Position numbers and translations under genes: made by a program
From: Xiphias gladius
Taxonomy: Eukaryota > Chordata > Actinopteri > Istiophoriformes > Xiphiidae
Length of the DNA stretch: 64,000 nt
Assembly: GCF_016859285.1 (NCBI RefSeq)
Contig: NC_053415.1
Coordinates: forward strand, 21,851,001 to 21,915,000
Reading direction: 5' to 3'
In this document: piece after piece, positions 1-10,844 of the stretch
How positions within the stretch are numbered: position 1 is the first letter of the stretch
How the letters are laid out: each line of letters begins with the position of its first letter
Notes under the pieces: generated by a model
What the model was told of the DNA's origin: nothing
Seen by the model: only the letters and a program-made list of their open reading frames with translations
Database searches by the model: none

Positions 1-535
1 CTTGTCAAAAAATCTGTCACCGCTCACTGTCTCCCACTGAATTTCTTGCCATGAAAACCGGACCGGTTAGCATGTTAAGGCTAGCAGGATACTAGAGGTC
101 TAATGACCTAATGGCGGGCTCATTGGTATGGACCAATGTTGCTGCTGAGCACTCACAGCCTTTCATCTGGCCATTACAGAAGCCCTCTCAGCCCGTTTCC
201 TTGACAACAGCATGACTGATGCCTATTGTTAACCGTTCCCAGTTCTAAAAACTAACTGGAAGCTAATCTGAGTTGCCCTGTTTTATGTTGCTATGGCCTT
301 AAAATAGACTGTGTTGTCATAATAAAAAGGCAGAGACTTTTCAGAGTCCAAAAGCACCAAAGATGGCTCTTCTCTTCCCACTTGGTTACATCCACTCAGC
401 TCCATTTAGCAGGACGTTTATCTGTCAGGTTCACTGAGTACCCTTTAAGGGCCAAGTAGCCTGAAAACCAAAAAAAACAAACCAGCTCCCCTCCAGACCA
501 GGAGGGGAGCCGGGAGTGAGGGCGTTGAAGGATAC

Positions 536-686
536 TGTAGTCCAGAAACCCAGGCGGCGGTGCGATATGTCCCCAGCTGCTGGCCGCTCTCCGAGCAGTG
601 CCAGGTGAAGTTTTTGTCCTGGCCGGTGCTCAGAAGCCACTCCATCTCCAACACAAACAGGACCACTGTGACTCTGCCCTGGTGGG
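536..686 (-). CDS. WDFY2: WDFY2 coding exon 5, followed by a U12-type donor
   Basis: Begins after the acceptor CACGTGCAG (exon start 686) and encodes [20 protein letters not shown], then the [16 protein letters not shown] stretch, ending ...VSGLQ in phase 2. The intron begins at 535 with GTATCCTTC on the minus strand, the minor-spliceosome GT-AG donor consensus, unlike every other donor in this window. The rest of the intron and the next exon are not in the window: nothing between 1 and 535 resembles the expected next WDFY2 segment. Confidence 0.93.
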
Positions 687-3600
687 CTGCACGTGCACAA
701 AAACACACACAAGTACAAGGCTTGAGAGCCATTTTCACAATCACTACAATCACAGTGCAGGGGTCTGCCCACAGGTCCTGGGTAGGATGATGCCAGGAAT
801 TTCAAAACAGCGTATAGTCAACATATTTAGAGGTCTGAAATTGCAAAGAAAACTCATTTAACACCTCATTTTGGAAGCAGAGAGATGGTGCTACAGGGGA
901 AAACAAGCCCAGCACCACCGTCCTCTTCATGAAAAGATCTAGGAATCTGTTTGACACTGGTGCAGCGACATTATTTTAGATCTTACAGTATCACAGTACA
1001 CACAGCCACACATGACAGAAGGACATGTGGTACAGATCTTTACATAAGAACAGAGAAACACATAACATTAAAGGTCAACTGTGAATATCACTCAGCAGTA
1101 ACCAATTTTTCCTATGTGCATTCACACGATAAAAAAGAACATCTAATGTAGTGGAGGCTGTGATCGATCAGCGGTGCTCTGGTCCAGTTATTTCTGAGTG
1201 AGTTATACTCAAAAGAAAGAAATGAATTATGAACCCTGCCAGAGAGCAAACATTCCTCAGGCGGCTGAGTTTTCAAAGCCTTAAATACACAGAGCTGAGC
1301 AGACCTTATAAGCAATGACCTGTCCTGAAACTGCCTGAGTAAAAAATTCATTGCATAATGATAAATAACTTGGTCCAGAGATTTTCAGAGAATTGCTGAA
1401 ATTTAGAAGTAAAGTTGAAGATTAAAGTATATATGATACAGGCAGTGGCAATATATGTTTGGTTTTTTTTTTATATTAGGACAGAAGACAGATTATTACT
1501 TGTTGAAATGGTTTAACTTAAAGCTCCTTTTTTATTAGAGCATCTTAAATTTTTTGTAGACATTTTAAAATCCTACACACACACGTCCTTTTTCTATTAA
1601 AAAAAAAAATACAATATAATATATACAATATAACTTAAAATGTTTTTTTCTATTCATTAGGGTTTCTCTGAATTATAACAGTGTATAATATAAAGAAGCT
1701 CTTCTCAGGTTTTTTCTTTTGAAAGCAAAAAAATGTCCCCGATGTAAAATGATTTAATTTTATCAACCTTTAACAACACTGGGCAAACTGAAATAACAAT
1801 ATGTAGAACACGAACTTCATGTTTGATGCATTTTACTCATAAGTTACTCATGTGTAAATGAAAAATGCCAGGTAAACTTAGTCGGTGGGTCCAATACTTT
1901 ATATGTCATCTTGCTTTCTGAATGAATAATTTTTAACTAGATCTCAACTGCCTTGCTAGTGTCAGAGCAGTATTGTTTCCATGTTGTTCCTTCAGAAATT
2001 ACATACACCTAACCTCAGATGTTCTCTACATTTTTCCGGGTCGTTTACTAAAAGGTAAGCTTAAAATTCCGGGTGAATGTGGAGGTAGGCATAAAGTTGG
2101 CTTTGGCTTTGGGTTTTACATCAAGGTGTCTAATTTTGCAACTGAAGTAACGTGACTACATAAGAAAAGAACCTGCCAAGAAATCAAGGACTACTGTTTG
2201 TACACTTCACCACTTTTTCAGGACTTTTAAGACTACATTTCTAAGTTTCAAAACAAACTAACAATGGTATCATTTTGGTTCTATTTCACACACGTACACA
2301 CATACATGCACACACACACTTCCTCTCTCACCCTGGTATGTGCGTGCTGGGGTAATCTTGTTGTAGTCTTCTGACAGGATGAACTCCTGAAAGACAGGAA
2401 GCGGAAATAAATGTTCACACTGACTGAGGTCAATGACTCAGGTTTCCAAGTTAATCTATGACTGGGAAGTATACTATTCACATTTCAATAACATGTTTGT
2501 TAACTGTATGCGGTGTTGCATATGATATGCAATTCCTAAGCTTTTGAAAAAGTCTCAAATTTTCCTTAAAACTGTGATTATATTTGAAGCGTAGGCCATA
2601 GGCTTAGGAAAAATAAATACTTTCCACCTTCACTATCTAAAAATTGCAAATAACTGAAGTTCCAAAAGAAAGGACTCCCAATGTGAAACTGTCAAACCAC
2701 AAAACAAAAACTGGACAATTGTAAATGTTGTCTCTTAGAATAGACTGGCCGGTACTGTGTCATGCCAAGAGTTGTTTGTCATAAAATACTTTTGTCATTT
2801 GTCATATACTACTACAACTACTTAAAAAACAAACAAGACTACCAGTCTAAAGTCTCGCGAGCAGCCACCAGAGTCATGACCAACTGACAACGGCATCCTT
2901 CAGCCCTTCCATTACTTGGGCAAATTACTTTGAAACATAATCAGAGCAGAATAATTTTGTAATTTTGGTCTTTTAATTTCTTTCAAATGCCTGCATTTTG
3001 GGGATTGATCGGAATTTTTACTAGCTGTGCTAGCACTGAGGCTCCAGGGATGGTAATATTGGTCTGTTGGCAGGTCGGTCTACCACTTTTGTCCAGATTG
3101 ACTCATTGATTGGCGATCCCTTAACTTTTCATCTAGAACCATCATCAGATCTAAATTTTAATTTGTCCAGCAATTTGCTCTGTATAATACCTGCAAAACT
3201 AACAACATTCACATCATCCTCAACTGTTTTAAAATTAGGATTAAAATAATCTAAAATCTGACCAAAGACTAAGTAAACAACAACTCTGTCCATTTTAAAA
3301 AAACTACTAATTTCCAGACCACCTCTACACAGCCTAAAGAGAAAAGATGAAATTTCACAAAGTTCAGAGGTTTTCCTGTCTCACCAAGTGTTAGCTCACA
3401 GTGACCTGAAAAAACTCTCATTCCAACTGAACAAACACTCTCACCAGAAACATTCCTGTTGCACTGAAGAGCAGCCAACATTTTCACCAAAACACATACA
3501 ACTCAAGAACTGCATTCCACTCCAATAATCCCCAGAGTTTCCTGTCAAAAGTACTAACAAAAATAAGACCTACTGCAATGTTATGTATCCCAAAACAGCA

Positions 3601-6600
3601 AGAACAGTAAACAGTCCTCAGCTGAGTGAAGGAAAGAAAAAAAGGCCAGAGGTCTGTGTTTGGAAGGGAAGCAGGTTGCTGGTTGGACTTACACAGATAC
3701 TTCCAGTATCCATCCCCACCGACAGCCTCCTGGTTTCTGGGTTAAAGGACATACAGGAGCACGACGCTGGAGACAAAAAGACAAACAAGAATAACAGTGA
3801 ACACTCTGCCTGCATGTGTGTGTGCGCGCATGTTAATGTTATTTTGGGGGGAAAAAATTGCTGTTTTTTTACAAGTACATTTATATTATTAAGGTCATAC
3901 CATTGTCACTGCAGTTTCTGTTCTGCTGCAGTACATTTCCCAGCGTTATTTTCCGTTTTTGAAAGCCAACAGTGATATAAGAATTTTGGCAGTGAAACTA
4001 CCCACAATGATAATTCAGGGTTACAAGTTCATTCTCGACCTTGGAGACAGTCGTTTGACAAAGGAACTCCTCTCAAGGTCACTTGTTTCCTTTTTTAAGC
4101 TTTTAGCTGCGTCTCACAGTCTTCCTCAGGGGATGGAGTTTGCACAGTTGACTGCAATTACACTGAAAAAAGGCCATGAGATGCGACTGAAAGCTCTAGA
4201 AAAGCTAGAGAGTGGATTAAGAGGATTAAGATTTTCTTGGATATTGTTCAGAAACAATTCCCCAAACATAAAAAAAAAACAACCCATAGTGATACTGATA
4301 GGGTCCCGACCGATACTGAAGTTTTGAGGCAGAGTTTTAAAAAAAAATCTGATAACAATATACCTGATGAATTTCAGTTGTTAATACCCACAGAAAAACA
4401 ATTAAATAAACAAATTTTAAATACGGATCCCTTAAATTTAGTTATTTAAGAATTTTGACCAAGATAATCACTGAGCATCATATTTTATTTTGAAAAAATA
4501 AACCCGCCAGTACTCTATGGTGGAAAAATTATATAATGGAAACGGTATTTCGAAATTACCTCAAACATAACCTTGGCATTTCTGTTTTGCAATGTTCTTG
4601 CTACTAATCAGCCAACATATCCAGTAAAATCAGCTGATAATGTCGGCCAGATTTATCAGTCTGATTGTAGTAGTGCACATGCTTCATGAGTTCTGACTCA
4701 ATGTGCATCATTTGAGCTTAATGTGTCTTTCCTGTCTGATGCAATCCACTTTATACCAGGAACATTGGTAAATGATGTCCGCCAGCTATTAAACTTGCCT
4801 TGGTGCAGCTGTGCAGGAAGGACTCGTTTTCAGCGTGTTCCAAGGCTTCAAAACGACCACAGAGTTGAATTATCATCTCTGCGTAACAGTCTCAACAACA
4901 CATAAGCATTCACATCTTCACAATAGTCACGTACGGGCGCCTTTATTATTCCATCCACCCCCTCTGGGCTGATTGCTCAGCACCCAAAACAGTTTTCAGT
5001 CAGTGTTGATTTAGCTCTCTGAAGCAGAATGTATTGTGTTTTTCTTTTGCTCATCCGGTTTATTTTAACAATATCTCATTAAAAAGAAAATTAACTCTAC
5101 TACTGCATCATTGTTTATACTGTATTTTTTATATCACAATTTTTCTCATTGAAACATACACGAATAGCAGCAAAAATGCCAACTGTCAACAGCCTCAGGT
5201 AAAAAAAATATTAGAATCTGTATTTGTCTATAATGAAGCATGTTTCTCTCAAAAACAGCAAAACTGTTGTGTCATCATCATGAAGAAACAATTACACCAG
5301 CAGTGTTCCACTTTCACACTTTTTCTTCTCGATTCTTACACAAAAAACAACAATATATTTTGGTTTTAGAAAGGTTCAGTGTTAGACAGTACAAATCTCT
5401 AAAGAGCTTCCTTCCTGCTGAAGCCCCGTTTGGCTGATTTAATGTGGTAAAAATAACCCCCAAAATGGATGTGCTGTAGATAATTTAGACATTTATGTTG
5501 ACAGTTGAACTATTCTGGAAAACGGTGTGCTCTCGCAATTTCCTGGATGTGCTGGCTGAGGTTTAAGAAGATTAAAAAAAAAAAAATAAAATAAATGTGG
5601 GTACCCAAGTCCCTGCAATTTCACCTCATCTAAAAGTTACAAGAAAGCATAAAAAAAAAAAATGTAAAAACTTGCAATGAGGCAACACAGCGATCCGCTT
5701 TATGTATGAAAAACTCATACTTAGTGAAGAACTAGATCAAAATCATTCAATTACAGTTCGTCACATTTTAAGTTACTCAGATTGAGATAAAAACTGAAAA
5801 TACATTTTAATTCCCCTATCTGTAAATCTGGAAAATAGCGATTACTGTGTTTTCTTCTGCAGAGTCATTTCAGTTTTTCCTCTCGGTGAACTAAAATGTT
5901 TAACATACTGCACGCAACCTCTGCTACTGCTATTGTAAGCCACAGATCTTGCTGATGGTGGCATAGGATTTCCTTCAGTTGCACAACTGGAGGGAAACAT
6001 GGACAAACAGTGTCACAGACATGCGGCACTGCAGTACTGAAGCGAGCAGAGAGAATAATCCTACTGGAGCTCAGACACTAAGTCTAATATGTATGTAAAC
6101 TCCACGCTTTTGTGTGATTCTGAGAAGTGGATTCATTCATTGTATTTGTCAATGAAGCCTGGTGTAACCAATCAGTTAGCTGAACTTCAAGCATGCCTTG
6201 AGGACATAAAGACCCGGAGGACCAGCAACTTTCTGCTGTTAAACTCTGTTAAAACTGAAGTTATTCTGCTTGGCTCCCAACACCTCAGGAAGATTTTATC
6301 TAATGATAAAGTTACTCTGGATGGCTTTGCCCTGGTCTGCAACACCACCGTTAGGAATCTCGGAGTTCTCTTTGATCAGGATAGGTCCTTTAACTCTCAC
6401 ATAAAGCAAATTTCAAGGACTGCTTTTTTTTCACCTACGTAACACTGCAAAAATCAGGCACATCCTTTCCCAAAAAGACGCAGAAAAACCAGTCCACGCT
6501 TTTGTTACCTCTGGGCTGGATTATTGTAATTCCTTATTATCAGGCTGTCCCAACAAATCTCTAAATACTCTCCAGCTGATCCAGAATGCTGCAGCGCAAG

Positions 6601-9600
6601 TACTGACAGGAACTAGGAAAACAGATCAGATTTCTCCTGTGTTAGCTTCTCTGCATTGGCTCCCTGTAAAATTCAGAACAGAATTTAAAATCCTCCTCCT
6701 CACATGCAAAGCCCTTAATGGTCAGGCACCATCATATCTGAAACAGCTCACGGTACCCTATTACCCCGGTAGAACACTGCGCTACCAGAATGCAGGCTTA
6801 CTTGTGGTTCCCAGAATCTCCAAAGGTAGAACAGGAGGCAGAGCCTTAAGTTATCAGGCTCCTCTACTGTGGAACCATCTTCAACTTTTGGTCCAGGAGG
6901 CAGGCACCCTCTCCACGTTTAAGAGTAGGCTTAAAACCATCCTTTTTGATAAAGCTTACGGTCAGGGCTGGCTCAGGTTTATCTTGAACCATCCCCTAGC
7001 TACGCTGCTATAGGCCTAGACTGCCGGATGACTTCCCGTTATGCACCGAGCTCCTCTCTCCTCCTCTTCCTCTCCATCTGCACGCATTCATATGGCATCA
7101 GTGCTCGTTACTAACTTGACTTCTCCTCTCTCCCGTAGTTTTGTGCTTTCTCGTCTCTGGCCTCCCTCCCGCTGTCGCTTTCTGCGGGTATTTCTGCCCC
7201 TGGTGCTAGAGAGTCTGGATCTGTGACCGCAAACCACCTACTGCCCCGATGATCCTGCTCAGCACCCACTGCTTCAATTATTATCATTATCATCTATTAC
7301 TATATTTAGTTTGATTAGTATTATTATTCACCCTATTATTATAATCATTAGTTGTATTAGTCTCATTATTGTTACACATCTTTATGTTATACGTCTACTG
7401 TGCTATGCCCCCCCTTCTCTCTCTCTCCCTCCCTCTCTCTCTCTCCATCTCTCTCCTCTCCTCCCTCTCCCTCCATCTCTCTCCCTCTCCCTCCCTCTCT
7501 CTCTCTCCATCTCTCTCCCTCCCACTCTCTCAACCCAGCCGGTCGGGGCAGACAGCCACCCACCATGAGTCGGGTTCTGTTCACAGTTTCTACCTGTTAA
7601 AAGGGATTTTTTTTTTCCCTCGCCACTGTCGCCAACTGCTTGCTCATGTGGGAATGTTGGGTCTCTGTAAATATAACTATAAAGACCATGGTCTAGACCT
7701 GCTCTACATGAAAAGTGCCCTGAGGTAACCTCTGTCATGATTTGGCGCTATATAAATAAAATTGAGCTGAACTGAACTGAACTGAATTGTGTGATTCGTT
7801 ATGTTCGTCATGATGAGGAAAGATGCTTGCTCAGAATGAAAGCAAACACAGAGGAAGAGTGAACAAAAACAGGAATGAACAACGGGCCTGTGCCAAGAGG
7901 TGCATGTTATCTGGACACCTCTGCTGACTAAAATTAGATATTCACACATATTCATGACTTATATAGTGACAGTATGTCTCTGTCTCTGCTCTGAGAACAA
8001 AGGCCATGAATCACACAGAAAAAGTTTGCAAGAATACTTACATGACATTGTGTGGTGGACACTGGGCCAGTACTGACCGCTGTCTCTCTTCAGCCATACT
8101 CGAATCGCCCTGTGGAGTGAGACCAACACGTTTTGGCATTACTGAGAGCGCTCGCCGCGTCTTGAGGCGACACGCAAAACTCTTCATGTGTAGCTTTCTC
8201 CAGTCACTCTGGGTTATGAGTAATAACCAGGCTACAGTTTCTCTTTGAAAGGTTTTCCTTATTCAGTACCAACAAGGCAAGACCGTAAACACAGCTTCCT
8301 CTGGGTTCACATCAGACTCCCCGCCGCTTCTACATTAACCACCGTCCCCCGTACAACAGCAACAGGTCCAGACTAAAATCAGCTGAGGCAATGGGCCACT
8401 AATTTTCACCTCCACGATAACATTTATAGTGATGTTAGTGATAATGAAATCATAACTGCTGTAATAATAACAATAAAACTTTAATCCTCAACATTTACAA
8501 AGATGTAATTTACCACTCAGCAGCGTGCTGGCTCTGTTGTAAGACAGTTCAGGAGTAGCTCTATTCCCTGAGATCTGAAATCGACCTTTTTTTGAAAGAA
8601 AGAGATCACAGCCTCACTGAGTGGTTACTTGCTCTCACTTTTTCCAGTTGCTCTCACTGGCCCCCTGAAGCCCACAAGGAAAAGATGGGCTGCACACATG
8701 TTGGGAGGCTTTAGCTTTTCGAGAGGCGAATCAGTGACAGCGAAGCTGCACGCTTCCCAGGCTCCGCTGGGAAGAATCTGCGGTTGCCCAAGTGCCAGTA
8801 TTTCTGTGAAAATGGGGAAATATGTACAGGAGCATGTGCATTCGGAGAAATGCAATGAGAGGATACTCTCCAAAGTCACCGCCGGCGGCCGACAGCCGAC
8901 GGTCACCTCTGTGACCTGCTTTGAATCTCCACTACAAGACTTAACACCCGACCTAACAGCAATTCTTCGGTCCAAGGCCCAGCATCATTGTTCCCACGAG
9001 GATTGATATTTACCAGTGGGTGAAATTTAATCGTGATAAAATCGTCAATCAGATGTCAGTCAAATGAATGTACAAATGTACCAGGGCTGTGACTCATAAA
9101 CTGTAGCTTGGTTGTAGAGCATAAATGATTAAATCTCGGTAATTACAGAAAACCGAGACGCAGGGGGCACATTGACTGAGGTAAAACAGGCATTACAGCA
9201 CATGCAACCTTTGAACATACAGAGGCTCACACCCACCCTCCAGCACTTGCAGATGTCAGTACTCTGGAGACACTCTCTTGGCAACCAAAGAATATACATA
9301 CATATATACACACACACACACACACGCACACACACACACACACACACAGCCCCAAGCAGGTGGAAAAACTGGGCGAATAAATGGAGAAATAAGACTCATC
9401 GTCTAACTAGGGACCCGAAGGTTGAGAAACTCTGTTCTGTTGGACAAAAACCAAAAGCACCGATAAATCAAACTGCACAGAGCAGAGCGCCCCCCCCCCA
9501 ATGGGTTCATTTTTGGTAGCTAGCTTAGTAACGTTAGCCACTTTTAAACCTGATCCCAGCCCGCAGTCAAATATGATTTATTGTCTCTAACTTGCTCGGT

Positions 9601-9986
9601 CAACGGTTAAAAAAAATATGTATGAAATTAAATTAAAACCCACACTGTCGCTAAAACAACGTGTAAGTCGCTCAAACGACTGTCAGTTGACACTTTTCTA
9701 GAAATGTTGGACAACCCCGTTTTCCAAAACAAACGCTTTTGAAATAACTATCCCAAAGCTCAGTCAATGACCGAGTGCGGAAGGGGGTAAGATTGGGGGC
9801 AAAAGGAGGCAGGTGGCGGCTGTAAATGAACCGAATATTTGGATGTTACCTGTCCTCGGAAACGCTGATAACGCCGTCTTCTTTGGGAATGATGACCGCC
9901 GTGCTCACGACCTCCTGGAAAGCCTCGATTTTGCTCAGCAGACATGGCTTCCGAGTCTGCGGCTGCGGTTGAATTTCGGCCGCCAT
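536..9986 (-). CDS. WDFY2: WDFY2, N-terminal part (coding exons 1-5; gene runs off the left edge)
   Basis: WDFY2 is a WD40-repeat plus FYVE-domain protein that binds PI3P on early endosomes and scaffolds signalling partners such as Akt and PKC-zeta (family knowledge). Coding exons on the minus strand, in order: 9850-9986 (ATG at 9986, [14 protein letters not shown]), 8042-8109, 3693-3766, 2332-2386 and 536-686. All junctions keep phase (485 nt, about 161 codons), against about 400 residues in the human protein. Diagnostic segments are [14 protein letters not shown] (exon 2), [16 protein letters not shown] (exon 3), [13 protein letters not shown] (exon 4) and [21 protein letters not shown] (exon 5), which fall in the first WD repeats. 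The other repeats and the FYVE finger must lie left of base 1. Donors are GTAAGT-like except that of exon 5, which reads GTATCCTT, the U12-type form. The order next to INTS6, SERPINE3 and FAM124A supports orthology. Confidence 0.96.
687..3692 (-). other. WDFY2 introns 4 and 3
   Basis: Intron 4 covers 687-2331 and intron 3 covers 2387-3692, interrupted only by exon 4 (2332-2386, [18 protein letters not shown]). The DNA is AT-rich with several homopolymer runs. Around 3000-3130 there is a patch resembling a common teleost repeat containing GCTAGC and GGCTCCAGGGATGG motifs. I saw no other coding signal; the open frames here are short and lack splice support. Confidence 0.8.
6085..7795 (+). mobile_element. 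L2-type LINE fragment: reverse-transcriptase C-terminus plus complete 3' tail
   Basis: The plus strand encodes the C-terminal end of a fish L2-like ORF2. An upstream frame at 6089-6442 contains [33 protein letters not shown] and [20 protein letters not shown]. After one extra T in the run near 6425-6432 the frame continues through [12 protein letters not shown] to 7013 with [23 protein letters not shown] and [17 protein letters not shown]. The 3' part has a CT-rich tract at about 7408-7530 and then the stereotyped L2 end (GATTTGGCGCTATATAAATAAA followed by TGAAC repeats near 7738-7790). The element is 5'-truncated, as usual for target-primed insertion, and cannot be autonomous: the endonuclease and most of the RT are absent and the frame is broken. 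The clade is assigned by resemblance. Confidence 0.9.
7408..7530 (+). repeat. CT-rich low-complexity tract inside the L2 tail
   Basis: Runs of CTCTCTCC and CCATCTCT in several blocks. The long open frames on both strands here result from the lack of stop codons in CT/GA repeats and are not genes. Tracts of this kind are a regular part of fish L2 3' ends. Confidence 0.9.
8110..9849 (-). other. WDFY2 intron 1
   Basis: Intron of 1.74 kb between coding exons 1 and 2, bounded by GTAACATC (donor, 9849) and CTCCACAG (acceptor, ending 8110). It contains a CA microsatellite at 9308-9349 and a GC-richer block at 8640-9000 with open frames on both strands. I regard those frames as chance: no family resemblance and no splice signals. 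Confidence 0.8.
9308..9349 (+). repeat. (CA)n microsatellite
   Basis: About 20 CA units interrupted once by CG, preceded by a short (TA)n. Simple sequence repeat in WDFY2 intron 1. Confidence 0.97.
9850..9986 (-). CDS. WDFY2: WDFY2 coding exon 1 with start codon
   Basis: Encodes residues 1-45 plus two bases of codon 46: [14 protein letters not shown], then an [21 protein letters not shown] segment. The start was chosen because the first residues match vertebrate WDFY2. The exon ends GAGGACAG before a GTAACATC donor and joins exon 2 (acceptor CCACAG, exon start 8109) to give [11 protein letters not shown]. The ATG has a G at +4 but no purine at -3. Confidence 0.95.
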
Positions 9987-10245
9987 GAGTCGGTGGTGCA
10001 CAAACCTCCGTGTACGGTTCTGGCTCCGGGAAACATAACCCTCCCTAGTCCGACGGCGGCGCTTCGGCTAGGGGCTGCTGATCTACGCTGGCAGGTAAGC
10101 AGCACACGGGTGTTGTGACGCCTGACGGAGACGCTGACAGTCAGCTGACAAGAGAAACACACTCCCACCGTCAGCTGGACGCCGAGCGTTTCCGGTCAAC
10201 AAAATAAGACTTCCTGTCGGACTTCTGCCGCCATATTTCCAGAAT
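9987..10245 (-). promoter_or_regulatory. Probable WDFY2 5' UTR and proximal promoter
   Basis: GC- and CpG-rich DNA directly upstream of the WDFY2 ATG. On the plus strand at 10211-10240 it holds a CTTCCTG ETS-like site and GCCGCCAT, the core of a YY1-type element often found close to start sites of CpG-island genes. No TATA box is evident. An AT-rich repeat begins immediately beyond (about 10230). The exact start site cannot be read from the sequence. Confidence 0.5.
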
Positions 10246-10560
10246 TAAAGCGGCATCTCTGAAACTCGCCTTTTTAAAAACTTACAAAACGAGGTTTTGT
10301 GGTCATCTGTAATGGAGCACGTTTCAGATTCTAAAAATAAGATTTAAAAGTAGGATGCAAATAACAGAATCGTAATTAAACTATGACATCAAAAAAACAA
10401 CCTAATTATTAAAATAATCGAAATGGTACCACTTTTCAAGGCACTTTTTATGAAGGGTTTATAAGATCCAATTGACCGCTTTCTAATAGGTTATGCTTTA
10501 TAAAGTGGTTATAAAAGGTATATAAACCACAATTAGTGCCCTTACCCCGTGGGGTCAAAG
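10230..10560 (+). repeat. AT-rich interspersed repeat, left copy
   Basis: Contains the order GATTTAAAAGTAGGATGCAAATA, AGAATC, CTATGACAT, TAATTATTAAAATAATCG, AATGGTACC, GAAGGGTTTATA, TTTATAAAGTGGTTATAAAAGG, ATTAGTGCCCTT. The same order and orientation recur at about 13600-14090, with ATTAGTGCCCTT again near 14550. The family name is not known to me. Confidence 0.75.
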
Positions 10561-10844
10561 GACATTTTCTCAATTGTTACATATCTTCTTAAATTCACCT
10601 TTTAAAAAAGTTACTTGCATATAACATGAAATTTTGTAATATATATTTTATAGGAGAGGCGTTGTATCTCACTTTCACCAAATATTAATGGGACTGACAC
10701 TAACTGGGACTGAATATTGACTTCATACTACATATTCACCTTGATGGGATGTGTGCAAAGGAAAAATGAGCATTACAACAGTTTTTTTTTAAAACCAAAT
10801 ATTTACTCTATAGGAAAAAAAACCCCACTCAATATGCACAATAT

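Larger units (their letters stand above)
3767..8041 (-). other. WDFY2 intron 2 with repeats
   Basis: This 4.3-kb intron carries a degenerate interspersed repeat at about 4290-4690 (motifs CCGATACTGAAGTTTTGAGGCAG and ATAATGTCGGCC, also seen around 36890-37020 and 37960-38020) and a 5'-truncated L2 LINE in antisense orientation to WDFY2 at about 6085-7795. The remaining sequence looks unique and non-coding. Confidence 0.75.

Noticed and set aside
74..80. CCTTAAC on the minus strand as the U12 branch point of the WDFY2 intron
   Set aside because: It fits the branch-point core, but the next AG is about 30 nt away and the sequence beyond it, down to base 1, does not encode the expected WDFY2 segment. 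The true acceptor is probably outside the window.
7387..7738. Long open frames across the CT-rich tract
   Set aside because: They translate a (CT)n/(GA)n simple repeat in the L2 tail.
8629..9006. Overlapping open frames on both strands in WDFY2 intron 1
   Set aside because: GC-richer DNA with few stops by chance; no recognisable domain, no start or splice context, and it lies inside an intron.
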